Below are positions 8,836-17,666 of a DNA stretch of 64,000 nt, in pieces (positions within the stretch are counted from its first letter, which is position 1; every line of letters begins with the position of its first letter). The notes under the pieces are model-generated. The model searched no databases. It saw only the letters and a program-made list of their open reading frames with translations, and was not told the origin of the DNA. A program made the translations under genes and the position numbers. The stretch is from an uncultured Dysgonomonas sp. Its GTDB lineage: Bacteria > Bacteroidota > Bacteroidia > Bacteroidales > Dysgonomonadaceae. The stretch covers positions 1 to 64,000 of the forward strand of contig CALKIV010000083.1 in assembly GCA_937995835.1 (NCBI GenBank). The letters run 5' to 3'.

Positions 8836-9639
8836 TTAATTTCTCAGCCCATCAGCCGACTTCAACATTCCTTTGACTGATCCCACCTTTTTTAGGCTAC
8901 TTTCTATCTGTACAGGGATCCTGTTTGCATCTTTAGAGATCAGAACTTTCATTGTGCCTTCCGATTTGGCAGACCCTCCTCCTGCAATAAAATTCAGTTC
9001 CAAATCGTAGCAGTCATATTCTTTCTTATTATGTGCTTTAACCTTTTTCGAGCCTTTGAGCTCTATATTAGCTGTACTGATCTTCTTTCCCGAGATAAAA
9101 CCAATAGTAACCTTATCGCCTTTCTTTTTTCCCGAAAAATCTATCGTGCGGGCATAATAAATTACACTAACCAAGTCGTAGATGCATTTATCAGCAGTAA
9201 CAGTTTCATCAAATCTGAATTCACCGTTTTTGTTCCTTTTGGTATGTATATTTACCTCTCCATTAGCCCCATAGCTATACTTCAATCTTTCTTGTGTGAA
9301 ACTATCACCCTCTAAGGCATTTTTGACATAAGCTAAAGGGACTATATCTTTTGTGACATAAGAAGTCAGAGTGTCATGCACCGCAAATATAGAATTTGCT
9401 ACTCCCGAAGTATTTGTCTGAAAAGTCATTTTATAGCACTCTTGAGCATCTATTTTGTCTTTACTGACATTCAACGAAAGAGTACCCGCTCTGGTATTTA
9501 TAAGTCCTAATTTAAAGTTCATATCGTAGACTAGCGATTCACCTTCTTTGAAAAAAGTGTTCTCAATCTTACACTGACCCAATAGACTACCATATACAGC
9601 CAGAAATAATAGCGATAGCAGTAATGTTTTATTATTCAT
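8836..9639 (-). CDS. DUF3108 domain periplasmic protein
   Basis: 267 residues with an N-terminal signal peptide (about 1-21, ending SLLGQ). The mature part is beta-rich and follows the DUF3108 pattern: FKEGESLVYDMNFKLGLI near the start, a repeating strand layout, DLVSVIYYARTIDF, and a late YDCYDLELNF with a closing VPVQIESSLKKVGSVKGML. Lipocalin-like beta-barrel envelope proteins of unknown function belong to this family. The Ig-like lipoprotein gene lies 47 bases upstream on the same strand, so the two may be co-transcribed. Confidence 0.87.
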   Translation of the reverse strand: MNNKTLLLSLLFLAVYGSLLGQCKIENTFFKEGESLVYDMNFKLGLINTRAGTLSLNVSKDKIDAQECYKMTFQTNTSGVANSIFAVHDTLTSYVTKDIVPLAYVKNALEGDSFTQERLKYSYGANGEVNIHTKRNKNGEFRFDETVTADKCIYDLVSVIYYARTIDFSGKKKGDKVTIGFISGKKISTANIELKGSKKVKAHNKKEYDCYDLELNFIAGGGSAKSEGTMKVLISKDANRIPVQIESSLKKVGSVKGMLKSADGLRN

Positions 9640-9686
9640 TGTATTGCAGTTTATCTTTAATATTGTGTTTTTGTTTCTATAAATAC

Positions 9687-11636
9687 TTAGTAGGATGATC
9701 TACCTCTTGGATTATTTATCTGCTCTTGTTGACGTCTAGCCTCTTTTTGTTTATCCCGTTCTTCTTGCTCTTTCGCATTTAGTTCTTCTTCACGTTTCTT
9801 GCGATCAACCGGCTTATTCTTGAGAATATCTATCGGCTTGGAAGTCGATTCCAGATCCACAGCAAACGTTATCACCTCTTCCCAGTTGGCTCTCACATCG
9901 AAAACTCCCGGATAATAGTAAACGTTTTCTGGTTGGCGTTTAGTGTCATAATCTCCCGTATCCCACAAAAAGTTGTCATTTAAGTCTAGAATCACTCTTG
10001 CATAATATTTTGCAGGATTGATATTCTTAAACAAAGCAGCATTATCGCTTCTCACCTTCGACTTTCTCAACACCTTACCTGATGGATCCAGCAGTTCCAC
10101 AAAGCTTGGCACATCTGCAGGGAGTCCTGAAAGGGTAATAGCCACCATACCATATTGATCCTCAGTTTTCACCTTCATGCTTTGTTCCAACTTGTTGTTC
10201 CAAAGACCATAAAGACTAAAAATAGAAGCCGAGTCGATTTGCAACTTATACTCCTCTCCATATTTCCATTTTCTCAGCAATTTATACTTTCTAGGATTAA
10301 GCGAATCTCTTTCCAGCTCATAGTCTCTAGCCTCGTAGATGGTATCTATTTTCTGAGTCAAACTGATCAATGATTTCAGTTTATCATCCTTAATAGGCTC
10401 TCCAAATTCGAACTCTATATTGTCATAAACGTCCCAAGAAGACTTTATGTTACTTTTCAGTTCCAAGAAAATGATTTCTTCGTCCTCATCTTTTTTCTTT
10501 TTATCATTCTTTCTCTTTCGTTCTCTGTTCACCACCTTCAAAGAGTCAGTCACAGTTACCAGTTGGTTCAATGTGTCTGTCATGTTGAATGTCATACTAA
10601 ACAATAAAGTATCTTTTTCTACGATGGATTGGTCTTTGATCCAATAAGTATAAATCGAGTCATTTAATATATTTCTTTCAAGAATTGCCCAATCTGGCGA
10701 ATAATCGAAGTTCAAAGGTTCTAGGATAGGCTCCTTAGTAGGATTACCAAAGTTGAGCGTAAACAGGCGACCCTCTTTTCGCTCTGCACTTCTGAAATAC
10801 TCTCTCTTCTTGTCCGAAAGAAACGATTTCATCACAATACTATCTGGAAGGAAACGAATATAATTTATTGTTTTAATCGTATCTATCGTCTTTCTTGTGG
10901 TATCTGTAAAAATGGTATCAAACCTCACAGACGGCAGCGTAGTGGGTTCTAAAACCACATCATAGAAGGCAAGAGCCTCCATGGGGTTATCATACTTATA
11001 ATCTCTATTTTTATCATCCAGGGCAAAAAGATGGTATTTGCCGGGGGCAATCCCTCGTATTGTAAATTGTCCTTTGTCGTTGGTACGAGAAATACGCTCG
11101 AAGGCGGTATGTGTGAATGCAGTATCTTCCAAATTGGAATGCAAGCCTACATAATAACCTTTTACGGGCTCGTTGTCCATTGCCTGAATGACACGTCCCG
11201 AAATGGTTAGTGAATCTACCACATCGCCTGTGGAAAACGAAAGAGCAAAATTTTCTAATGGATTTCCTTCATTATTATCTTCTATCGCATCAGTAAAATC
11301 GATCGTATAAGTTGTGTTTTCTTTCAGTGTGTCTCGCAGCTCTACCCATATCTTCTTATTTGCCGTTTTAATAATAGGCATTCTCTTTTGAGGAGGTGTT
11401 ACTATCACTTTTTGGCTCTGATCTTTGAGTGTTATATTCTCGTTAAAAAAGAGTTCCACCTTACTGGTCTTCACATTTGTTTGATTCATCTTAGGTGTTG
11501 AGTGCATCAAGGCAGGTTCTGCCCAATCGCGAGGACCTCCCTGAGGACCTTGTCCCATATTTGCACAAGAAATCAAAAGCACTGTGAAACACATCACAGC
11601 GAACAACATTTTATAGTTCTTAATTAGTCGTAACAT
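9687..11636 (-). CDS. Ig-like (SbsA/Big_5) domain lipoprotein
   Basis: About 649 residues. A basic n-region and hydrophobic stretch end in the lipobox LLISC, so it is a lipoprotein. Next comes GPQGGPRDW, typical of this Bacteroidetes family, then an SbsA-type Ig-like domain (TPKMNQTNV..FNENITL..YTIDFTDAI..FSFSTG-like), a carboxypeptidase-regulatory-like beta-sandwich (SGRVIQ, GQFTIRGIAPGKYHLFALDD), a long beta-rich middle with a very basic/acidic patch (KRKNDKKKKDEDEE), and a basic Gln/Arg tail. The ATG at 11636 is chosen: the longer reading to 11681 needs a TTG start and precedes the signal peptide, and a minus-strand -7-like box TACATTTG (11659-11666) falls inside it. Probably a surface or periplasmic structural protein. 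Confidence 0.85.
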   Translation of the reverse strand: MLRLIKNYKMLFAVMCFTVLLISCANMGQGPQGGPRDWAEPALMHSTPKMNQTNVKTSKVELFFNENITLKDQSQKVIVTPPQKRMPIIKTANKKIWVELRDTLKENTTYTIDFTDAIEDNNEGNPLENFALSFSTGDVVDSLTISGRVIQAMDNEPVKGYYVGLHSNLEDTAFTHTAFERISRTNDKGQFTIRGIAPGKYHLFALDDKNRDYKYDNPMEALAFYDVVLEPTTLPSVRFDTIFTDTTRKTIDTIKTINYIRFLPDSIVMKSFLSDKKREYFRSAERKEGRLFTLNFGNPTKEPILEPLNFDYSPDWAILERNILNDSIYTYWIKDQSIVEKDTLLFSMTFNMTDTLNQLVTVTDSLKVVNRERKRKNDKKKKDEDEEIIFLELKSNIKSSWDVYDNIEFEFGEPIKDDKLKSLISLTQKIDTIYEARDYELERDSLNPRKYKLLRKWKYGEEYKLQIDSASIFSLYGLWNNKLEQSMKVKTEDQYGMVAITLSGLPADVPSFVELLDPSGKVLRKSKVRSDNAALFKNINPAKYYARVILDLNDNFLWDTGDYDTKRQPENVYYYPGVFDVRANWEEVITFAVDLESTSKPIDILKNKPVDRKKREEELNAKEQEERDKQKEARRQQEQINNPRGRSSY

Positions 11637-11966
11637 CTCCAATATTATCAATTTCCCCCAAATGTAGTATGTTTTATTCAAATTATTGTTTTTAGCTGTT
11701 TACTAAAACAAATTAAAATAGATTTTAGGGTCTTTTAAAAACTTTTTTCCCTATGACTATCAATCTGATTAGATGGAAAGAAAGAGTTAGTAAAAATAGA
11801 TTCAGAAGAGATCTAATCTTGCTTTAGAACCATACTCCATTATAAAAATCTATACCTCTATAATTTATTTATATCTAAAATTCATTGTAATTATCTATTT
11901 AATCACGATCTTTATAGATAGCGTATAAATTTATATAGGTATCATCACATAAAATAAAAAGAAAAT
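11637..11966. other. 330-bp AT-rich divergent intergenic region
   Basis: Separates the minus-strand Ig-like lipoprotein from the plus-strand aldolase gene. It holds a possible minus-strand -7 box (11659-11666, TACATTTG on that strand) and a weak inverted repeat GATTAGAT (11767-11774) / ATCTAATC (11811-11818) with a long loop. No clear TAnnTTTG box for the plus-strand gene and no small ORF were seen. Confidence 0.5.
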
Positions 11967-12623
11967 ATGAAATTTTTTATCGACACAGCAAATCTAGATC
12001 AAATTCGTGAAGCCAATGAGCTAGGTGTTTTGGATGGTGTAACTACTAATCCATCGTTAATGGCTAAAGAAGGAATAAAAGGGGTAGAGAACCAATACAA
12101 ACACTATGTATCTATCTGTCACATCGTTGATGGTGACGTTAGCGCAGAGGTAATTTCTACCGATTATGAAAACATGATTAAGGAAGGCGAAAAGTTAGCA
12201 GCTTTGCATCCTAATATTGTAGTAAAAGTGCCATGTATAGAAGATGGTATTAGAGCAATTAAATATTTTAGCCAAAAAGGCATCCGTACCAACTGTACGC
12301 TCGTATTCTCCGTTGGTCAGGCACTTTTAGCAGCCAAGGCTGGTGCTACTTATGTATCTCCATTCGTTGGTCGCTTAGACGACATTTCAAGCGATGGAAT
12401 TGAGCTTGTGAGCAAAATTGTAGATATGTATATGACTTACGATCTAAAAACCGAAGTGCTGGCCGCTTCTATTAGAAGTACTCAACACATCATCCAATGT
12501 ATCGAGGTAGGTGCTGATGTGGCTACTTGCCCTCTTTCGGCAATCAAAGGCCTTTTGAAACATCCTCTGACTGACAGTGGTTTGGCTACATTCTTAGCTG
12601 ACTTCAAAAAAGTAAATGGCTGA
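11967..12623 (+). CDS. fsa: Fructose-6-phosphate aldolase / short transaldolase
   Basis: 218 residues, the size of the small TalC/FSA subfamily rather than full-length transaldolase. It starts MKFFIDTANLDQI, and shows GVTTNPSLMAKEG, the Schiff-base lysine Lys87 in IVVKVPC, NCTLVFSVGQALLA, ATYVSPFVGRLDD and EVLAASIRS. The family either transfers dihydroxyacetone units (transaldolase of the non-oxidative pentose phosphate pathway) or cleaves fructose 6-phosphate; sequence alone cannot separate these. Monocistronic, ending at a hairpin shared with the convergent ankyrin gene. The leader is A-rich with no Shine-Dalgarno sequence. Confidence 0.93.
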   Translation: MKFFIDTANLDQIREANELGVLDGVTTNPSLMAKEGIKGVENQYKHYVSICHIVDGDVSAEVISTDYENMIKEGEKLAALHPNIVVKVPCIEDGIRAIKYFSQKGIRTNCTLVFSVGQALLAAKAGATYVSPFVGRLDDISSDGIELVSKIVDMYMTYDLKTEVLAASIRSTQHIIQCIEVGADVATCPLSAIKGLLKHPLTDSGLATFLADFKKVNG

Positions 12624-12646
12624 TTTTAAGGAATTCTATTCATAAA

Positions 12647-12686
12647 AAAAGGTGGTTGATATCAGTCAAAATATCAAGCACCTTTT
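12647..12686. terminator. Bidirectional intrinsic terminator
   Basis: AAAAGGTG-g-TTGATAT (12647-12662) pairs with ATATCAA-g-CACCTTTT (12671-12686), 15 pairs with one G/G mismatch and an eight-base loop. A and T tracts flank it. It lies between convergent genes. Confidence 0.8.
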
Positions 12687-12714
12687 CTTATTCCGTCCTA
12701 CTATGATCTACAGA

Positions 12715-13509
12715 TCAATTTACTTTCTCTAGCAGTTGCATGATTTCTTTTGACTTTTTATCCTTAGCCAGTGCCTTTGCATCTCTCCCCTGGCTATCTT
12801 TCAGATGAATATTTGCTTTATATTTTAATAAGATTTTCACCATTTCAACGTCCTCTTGCTCAATTGCCAATCGTAAGGGATTATAAATATATTCGGCTTG
12901 TAGATCAGTATAACCATCGACCTTAGAACCATGATCAAGCAAAATTTTTGCCATCAGATATTTTTTGTCCATCACAGCAAGAATCAGAGGAGTCATTCCA
13001 TTTTCAGTATAAAGATTGTTCAGGTTACTCCCTTTATCTATCAATATCTTCACGATTTCGGCATTTGCTCCGGTAATAGCATAATACATAGCATCTTGTG
13101 CATAGGTTTCATCCTCGCTTCCGATATTTATGTTTGCTCCTTTCTTTACCAGATCTCTTACTACTTCCAGATTGTTGAATTTGCATGCTAAACCCAGAAG
13201 AGAGTAATAGGATTCATATTCTTCTCCATTAGGAGTATAGAGAACAAGAGAATCTATATTCTTAAACTTTTCGATGTCTACCTCATAAGCTTGTAGATCT
13301 TTGTCATAAATGGCATATGCCAAACGATTAAAGAGATCGTTCTTATCGGCTTTTTTCGCATTAGATGCAGTTCCAATTTCCTGATCGCTAGAGACAATAT
13401 TTTCCATAGATTCTGCCTTTCCAGCACTTCTTGTTTGACCAATCTTATCGCATGAAAAGAATGATGCAAATAATAAAATAAAGGTGAAAATTTTAGCTAG
13501 TTTCATCAT
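12715..13509 (-). CDS. Ankyrin-repeat lipoprotein
   Basis: 264 residues. A signal segment ends in the lipobox FFSC (about residue 20), followed by a Ser/Ala/Lys linker. From about residue 85 on there are four or so ankyrin repeats: LLGLACKFNNLEVVRDLVKKGANIN, MYYAITGANAEIVKILIDKGSNLN-type, GMTPLILAVMDKKYLMAKILLDHGS, and LRLAIEQEDVEMVKILLKYKANIH, closing with DSQGRDAKALAKDK. A lipid-anchored protein-binding scaffold is likely, with unknown partner. It is monocistronic with a short upstream gap before the wbqC gene. Confidence 0.85.
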   Translation of the reverse strand: MMKLAKIFTFILLFASFFSCDKIGQTRSAGKAESMENIVSSDQEIGTASNAKKADKNDLFNRLAYAIYDKDLQAYEVDIEKFKNIDSLVLYTPNGEEYESYYSLLGLACKFNNLEVVRDLVKKGANINIGSEDETYAQDAMYYAITGANAEIVKILIDKGSNLNNLYTENGMTPLILAVMDKKYLMAKILLDHGSKVDGYTDLQAEYIYNPLRLAIEQEDVEMVKILLKYKANIHLKDSQGRDAKALAKDKKSKEIMQLLEKVN

Positions 13510-13601
13510 TATGTGTCTTGTTTTAGAAATATTTGTATATACTAATTTACTCTTTTAAATGGATAAAAGAGCAAAATCGAGAAGGAAATGTGACAGACAA
13601 A

Positions 13602-14237
13602 CTATTCTTTGATAGAAGAAAGAAGGACCAAAAGGCTTTCATTGCCCATATTAAAGAGTAAATCTAGAATGCTCAAATTAGGAATAAATCCGTTTTTATC
13701 GCCAAATGTTTGATAATATGGTGTAGGATAAAAGGAAGAATCCATCTGCCAGCCTTTTTTAGGATGAATGAGCTCTCGATAATCTAGATCATCATCTGAT
13801 AGATGATCAATGTAGTTTTCTGAATATCGAATCTCAGGGATATCTATTTTCAGTAAAGAAAGTGTGAGGCGTAACAATTCGTTATTGAAATCCAACAGAT
13901 TGTCGAATTTAGAAGTATAAAATTTTTCATAATCATCACGATAATACTCGAAGAAAGGGCTAGAATTGTACGCAGACACGATTGCATTCCAATGTGTATG
14001 TTGCCAGTTATCATGTTCTGAGATACCCACATCTTTCATCTTCGTTCTTTCGCTTGCCGAAAACACAACTGGAACAGACAAAGGCATCGCTCCATCAGCC
14101 GTATTGATTAGGCAACGATTGCGATAAGATTGCTTGATATAGGTTTCGTTTTGTTCGATGATAACGGGTGTATTGCATAAAAATTTAGTGTAATACTGTA
14201 TAGGTGCGTGATAGGCTGATGATAGAATTATACTCAT
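13602..14237 (-). CDS. wbqC: WbqC-like protein
   Basis: 211 residues of the WbqC family: N-terminal SAYHAPIQYYTKF, then EQNETYIKQSYRNRCLI, the PLSVPV strand, the WQHTHWNAIVSAYNSSPFFEYY block, and a C-terminal half ending PNLSILDLLFNMG. The family is found next to polysaccharide genes and as a core gene in Bacteroidota; its reaction is not established. It is the last gene of the run dapB / lepB / inactive lepB paralogue / wbqC, 13 bases after the signal peptidase paralogue. Confidence 0.9.
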   Translation of the reverse strand: MSIILSSAYHAPIQYYTKFLCNTPVIIEQNETYIKQSYRNRCLINTADGAMPLSVPVVFSASERTKMKDVGISEHDNWQHTHWNAIVSAYNSSPFFEYYRDDYEKFYTSKFDNLLDFNNELLRLTLSLLKIDIPEIRYSENYIDHLSDDDLDYRELIHPKKGWQMDSSFYPTPYYQTFGDKNGFIPNLSILDLLFNMGNESLLVLLSSIKE

Positions 14238-14250
14238 ATTTCTTACAAAA

Positions 14251-15237
14251 TTATTGAACGGGCATCAAAAATCGATCTGCTCTCATACCAGTCTTTCCAC
14301 GACTATATAAGACCATTTTCACCTTTCCGATGACATTTCTGAAAGGAATAAATCCGAGATCTCTAGAATCCTTTGCATCCACCGTATTATCAGACATTAG
14401 CCAATAGTAGTCATCGCTAAAATAGTAGACATCAGACTTTTGGTTGTTAATATAAACATCATTACCCTCTATGCGTACATTCTTTCCTTGTTCGCTCTCT
14501 ATAATGTGACGATAAAATTTTATATTTCTAGGAGAAAGCATCACCCCCCTACCCTTAGAAGGTATGATGAATATGAGGGTTTCGGGGATTATCTCTTGTT
14601 TTTTGTGAAACATATCAGCAGTGGCATATTTGCTCAAAATGAAAGCATCGTATCTGCTAAGCGTAAAATATAATGAGTCTGCCGTCTTCGATTGCTTATG
14701 GACTTCCAACTGCAATTGATTGATCAAACTAAATAGTCTGTCTGCATTTGTCTTAGAGGCTACATATTCGCTAATCAGGGTTGGAGACTGCACATACTGT
14801 TGTTGGTTGATGTAGTAAATACCATCCTGAATCTTCACCGTATCTCCCGGAAGCGCCACACATCGGCTGATCAATAAGTCTCGTTTATCTAAGGGGACAT
14901 CATCGGATATAGGAGAATTGAACAATACAATGTCATTCTTCTCTATTTCGGAGCGAAATAAGCGAAAATATGGGAGTTTAATCAAACTAGAGTAGGATTT
15001 CACCCCAAGAAATTTATCATGCGTAAAAGGAATTGTAATCGGTGTAATCGGCAATCTTGGACCATAAGATAGCTTGCTTACTAATACTTCGTCTCCCTCC
15101 ATCAGAGCTGACTCCATCTGTGAGGTAGAAATAGTAAAAAACTCGAAGAAAAGACCTCTTAACACCAAAACAAGGAGCAAGGTAATCACCGTCACCTTGC
15201 CCCAATATTTTAATGTTTCATGATCTAATATCTTCAT
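14251..15237 (-). CDS. Signal peptidase I paralogue lacking both catalytic residues
   Basis: 328 residues from the ATG at 15235-15237 (a TTG at 15238-15240 extends the frame by one codon). It has one N-terminal TM (about 14-34) and the S26 boxes, with GDEVLVSKLSYGPR, RCVALPGDTVKI and the box E-like YWLMSDNTVDAKDSRDLGF all present. However, the nucleophile Ser of the PSxSM motif is Gln40 (STSQM, codon at 15118-15120), and the general-base Lys of the KRxxGLPGD motif is Ser124 (SRCVALPGD, codon at 14866-14868). Both are clear-cut codons in an otherwise intact frame. The gene lies 10 bases after the active lepB. It is therefore predicted to be proteolytically inactive, a situation with a precedent in the SpsA/SpsB pair of Staphylococcus aureus. 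It may modulate or scaffold the active enzyme. Confidence 0.9.
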   Translation of the reverse strand: MKILDHETLKYWGKVTVITLLLVLVLRGLFFEFFTISTSQMESALMEGDEVLVSKLSYGPRLPITPITIPFTHDKFLGVKSYSSLIKLPYFRLFRSEIEKNDIVLFNSPISDDVPLDKRDLLISRCVALPGDTVKIQDGIYYINQQQYVQSPTLISEYVASKTNADRLFSLINQLQLEVHKQSKTADSLYFTLSRYDAFILSKYATADMFHKKQEIIPETLIFIIPSKGRGVMLSPRNIKFYRHIIESEQGKNVRIEGNDVYINNQKSDVYYFSDDYYWLMSDNTVDAKDSRDLGFIPFRNVIGKVKMVLYSRGKTGMRADRFLMPVQ

Positions 15238-15247
15238 CAAATACTAT

Positions 15248-16747
15248 TTACTTATTCTTATTTCCTGATGTAAATAGGCGACTCCAACGGATTTTTCCAT
15301 CAAACCAACCTTTGTCTTTATCCAAAGATAACCAAATAAACAATGGACTACCTACTATATGGTCTTCAGGAACAAATCCCCAAGTACGAGAATCGGCAGA
15401 ATTGTCGCGGTTGTCTCCAGCCATGAAGTAATAATCTAGCTTGAAAGTGTACTCAGAAGCCTCTTGACCATTGATATATACTTTGCCATCTTTATATTCA
15501 AAGTCGTTGAATTCGTAGTTTTTGATACAACGCTCATAAGCTGCTACCTTATAGTCTACATTCGTATCAAATTTGATTGTCTCTCCTCTCTTAGGAATCC
15601 ACAGTGCAGGAAAATCTCCAAAACGAACGGACTTATCGGCATAAAACTCCATTGGATAGACAGCATTTCCGATCATGTCACGTTTAGTTTTTGTATTATT
15701 ATAGAACTCATTTTGGGTTACTATCTTCAATACATAAGGCTGTTTAGATAATAAGTCTACTTTATCTTGAGTCAAAAAGACGTTAGAATATAGCAATACA
15801 TCTTTCCCATCATTCATCTTTAGACCTGCTTGCGTCAAAATCAGACTATCTTGAACGCTTGCAGATGGATATTCCATAGAACGATATACTCGATCGTCTT
15901 CGCTTATCTCCAATTGATCGAACATTGCCGGAGGAATCGGCATTCCATTAGTTTGCACAACATATTTCAATTGACGATTTTCAGGGATATGTTGAGCTTC
16001 ACCATTGATATAAGTTACATCATCGATGAATTCGATTGTATCACCCGGAAGACCAACACAGCGCTTCACATAGTTTTCACGCCTGTCTACTGGTCTGTAG
16101 ATTAGTTCTCCATATCTATTCGGATTATTTACGATTTCATCTCTTCCTACTTGCAATTTTATGTGATAATAATCTGCATTCTGAAACTTTGTGATCACAC
16201 TATCACCCGATGGATAGTTGAAAACAACAATATCGTTGCGTTCCACTTTCCCAGATCCAAATCTCTTATAGTCTAGCTGTGGTTTGTCGAAATACGATTT
16301 CGTATCTAACCAAGGGATAGTATGCTGCATCAACGGTAATGCCAAAGGCGTCATCGGTGAACGTGCTCCGTAGCTTAGTTTGCTAACACAAAGGAAATCA
16401 CCTACAAGAAGTGATTTCTCTAAAGAAGAACTTGGAATCTGATAATTTTGGAAGAAAAAGGTATTGATGAAATAAACAGCAACAAGTGCAAAAAGAATAG
16501 CATCTACCCAATCTAGCACCACTTTCAACGCTGGATTCTTTACATTTTTCCATGTTCCCCATGGAACAAATTTTGTTATATAGATATCGAAAAAGACCGG
16601 AAGCATAATCAACATGATAAAATATCCTGTCCAGATAACAAATGCAATAGTACATAAGCAAGCTATGACACAGAATATCCATTTGCTTAGGGTTGGTTTC
16701 GGTCTTTCCCTTGTGCTAGAGTCTTTTGAGTTTGAAGTTAAAGCCAT
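15248..16747 (-). CDS. lepB: Signal peptidase I
   Basis: 499 residues, long for the family. Two or more TM segments sit near the N-terminus (about 23-57 and 79-98), then the catalytic serine Ser108 in IPSSSLEKSL, box C LLVGDFLCVSKLSYG, box D with the general-base Lys228 in YVKRCVGLPGDTI, a large insert of about 170 residues, and box E AGDNRDNSADSRTWGF near residue 450. Leu replaces the usual Met after the catalytic Ser, which is common in this phylum. It cleaves signal peptides of exported proteins on the periplasmic face. It sits between dapB (6 bases upstream) and the inactive paralogue (10 bases downstream), an order I know from Bacteroides. Confidence 0.95.
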   Translation of the reverse strand: MALTSNSKDSSTRERPKPTLSKWIFCVIACLCTIAFVIWTGYFIMLIMLPVFFDIYITKFVPWGTWKNVKNPALKVVLDWVDAILFALVAVYFINTFFFQNYQIPSSSLEKSLLVGDFLCVSKLSYGARSPMTPLALPLMQHTIPWLDTKSYFDKPQLDYKRFGSGKVERNDIVVFNYPSGDSVITKFQNADYYHIKLQVGRDEIVNNPNRYGELIYRPVDRRENYVKRCVGLPGDTIEFIDDVTYINGEAQHIPENRQLKYVVQTNGMPIPPAMFDQLEISEDDRVYRSMEYPSASVQDSLILTQAGLKMNDGKDVLLYSNVFLTQDKVDLLSKQPYVLKIVTQNEFYNNTKTKRDMIGNAVYPMEFYADKSVRFGDFPALWIPKRGETIKFDTNVDYKVAAYERCIKNYEFNDFEYKDGKVYINGQEASEYTFKLDYYFMAGDNRDNSADSRTWGFVPEDHIVGSPLFIWLSLDKDKGWFDGKIRWSRLFTSGNKNK

Positions 16748-16753
16748 TTTGTA

Positions 16754-17467
16754 TTAAAATTTAAGTAAATCGTTCATTCCTATAAATCCTTTATTATCCT
16801 TGGTAAACTCGGCAGCCAATACTGCTCCTAAAGCAAATCCTTGTCTGTTTTTTGCATCATGCTCGATAGTAATACTATCAAAATCAGACTTATAAGACAC
16901 TTTATGATTACCAGGAACCTCACCTTCACGAATGGAATGAATGGTGATTTCATCGGCATTTCCTGCTTTGTCTAATATCCATTCTTTCTTTCGTTCCACG
17001 TTTTCTATCACCCCTTCAGCCAATGTAATGGCTGTTCCGCTAGGGGCATCCAGTTTGTGTATATGGTGAGTTTCTTCCATTTCAACATCATAATCAGGAT
17101 AAGCATTCATTATTTTTGCCAAATACTTATTCAATGCAAAAAAGATATTTACACCCAAGCTATAGTTTGACGCATAAAAAAAGGTCTGCCCATTTCGACA
17201 TGCCTCTTTCACTTCATCTATGTGCTCTAGCCAACCTGTAGTACCTGCCACAACGGGTACATTAGCAGCAAATGCTCGGCGATAATTATTCAACGCACTC
17301 TCAGGAGTAGTAAACTCGATAGCAACATCTGCAGACTTAAATTCTTCTGAATCAAAATCTTGAATATTATTCATATCTATGATAGATACAATGCTATGCC
17401 CACGTCCAAGGGCTATCTTTTCAATCTCCTTACCCATTCGGCCATAGCCGATCAATGCTATCTTCAT
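16754..17467 (-). CDS. dapB: 4-hydroxy-tetrahydrodipicolinate reductase
   Basis: 237 residues. DapB reduces the DapA product in lysine/meso-diaminopimelate synthesis. Visible features are the nucleotide motif LIGYGRMGKEI, IEFTTPESAL, GTTGW, ASNYSLGVN, and the substrate/catalytic block ETHHIHKLDAPSGTA with the catalytic His-His and Lys. The short N-terminal Rossmann domain is typical of Bacteroidota DapB. It is first in the dapB-lepB-lepB paralogue-wbqC run. Confidence 0.96.
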   Translation of the reverse strand: MKIALIGYGRMGKEIEKIALGRGHSIVSIIDMNNIQDFDSEEFKSADVAIEFTTPESALNNYRRAFAANVPVVAGTTGWLEHIDEVKEACRNGQTFFYASNYSLGVNIFFALNKYLAKIMNAYPDYDVEMEETHHIHKLDAPSGTAITLAEGVIENVERKKEWILDKAGNADEITIHSIREGEVPGNHKVSYKSDFDSITIEHDAKNRQGFALGAVLAAEFTKDNKGFIGMNDLLKF

Positions 17468-17524
17468 CCTTCTTTTATGTTATTTTAGATTACTTGTTTC
17501 TAATATTCATTTACTTATAATACA

Positions 17525-17532
17525 CAAATATA
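17525..17532 (-). promoter_or_regulatory. -7 box for dapB operon
   Basis: On the minus strand this reads TATATTTG, matching TAnnTTTG. It lies 57 bases upstream of the dapB ATG. No convincing -33 partner was found. Confidence 0.4.
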
Positions 17533-17594
17533 CACAAAACTTATACTTTGATATACATCCGAATAGATTAAGCATGCTAAAAAACAATAAATAC

Positions 17595-17634
17595 AAAGAG
17601 CTAAAGTAACCTTTGATAATCACTTCAGCTCTTT
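17595..17634 (-). terminator. Intrinsic terminator after the beta-helix lipoprotein
   Basis: Arms 17595-17607 and 17622-17634 (AAAGAGCTAAAGT / ACTTCAGCTCTTT) pair over 12 of 13 positions with a 14-base loop. On the minus strand a moderately T-rich stretch follows. Confidence 0.6.
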
Positions 17635-17666
17635 ACAAACTCTTCACAATCTATAGATACATATCA

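Noticed and set aside
11637..11681. Longer start for the Ig-like lipoprotein
   Set aside because: It needs a TTG codon, places 15 extra residues before a normal signal peptide, and overlaps a possible -7 box.
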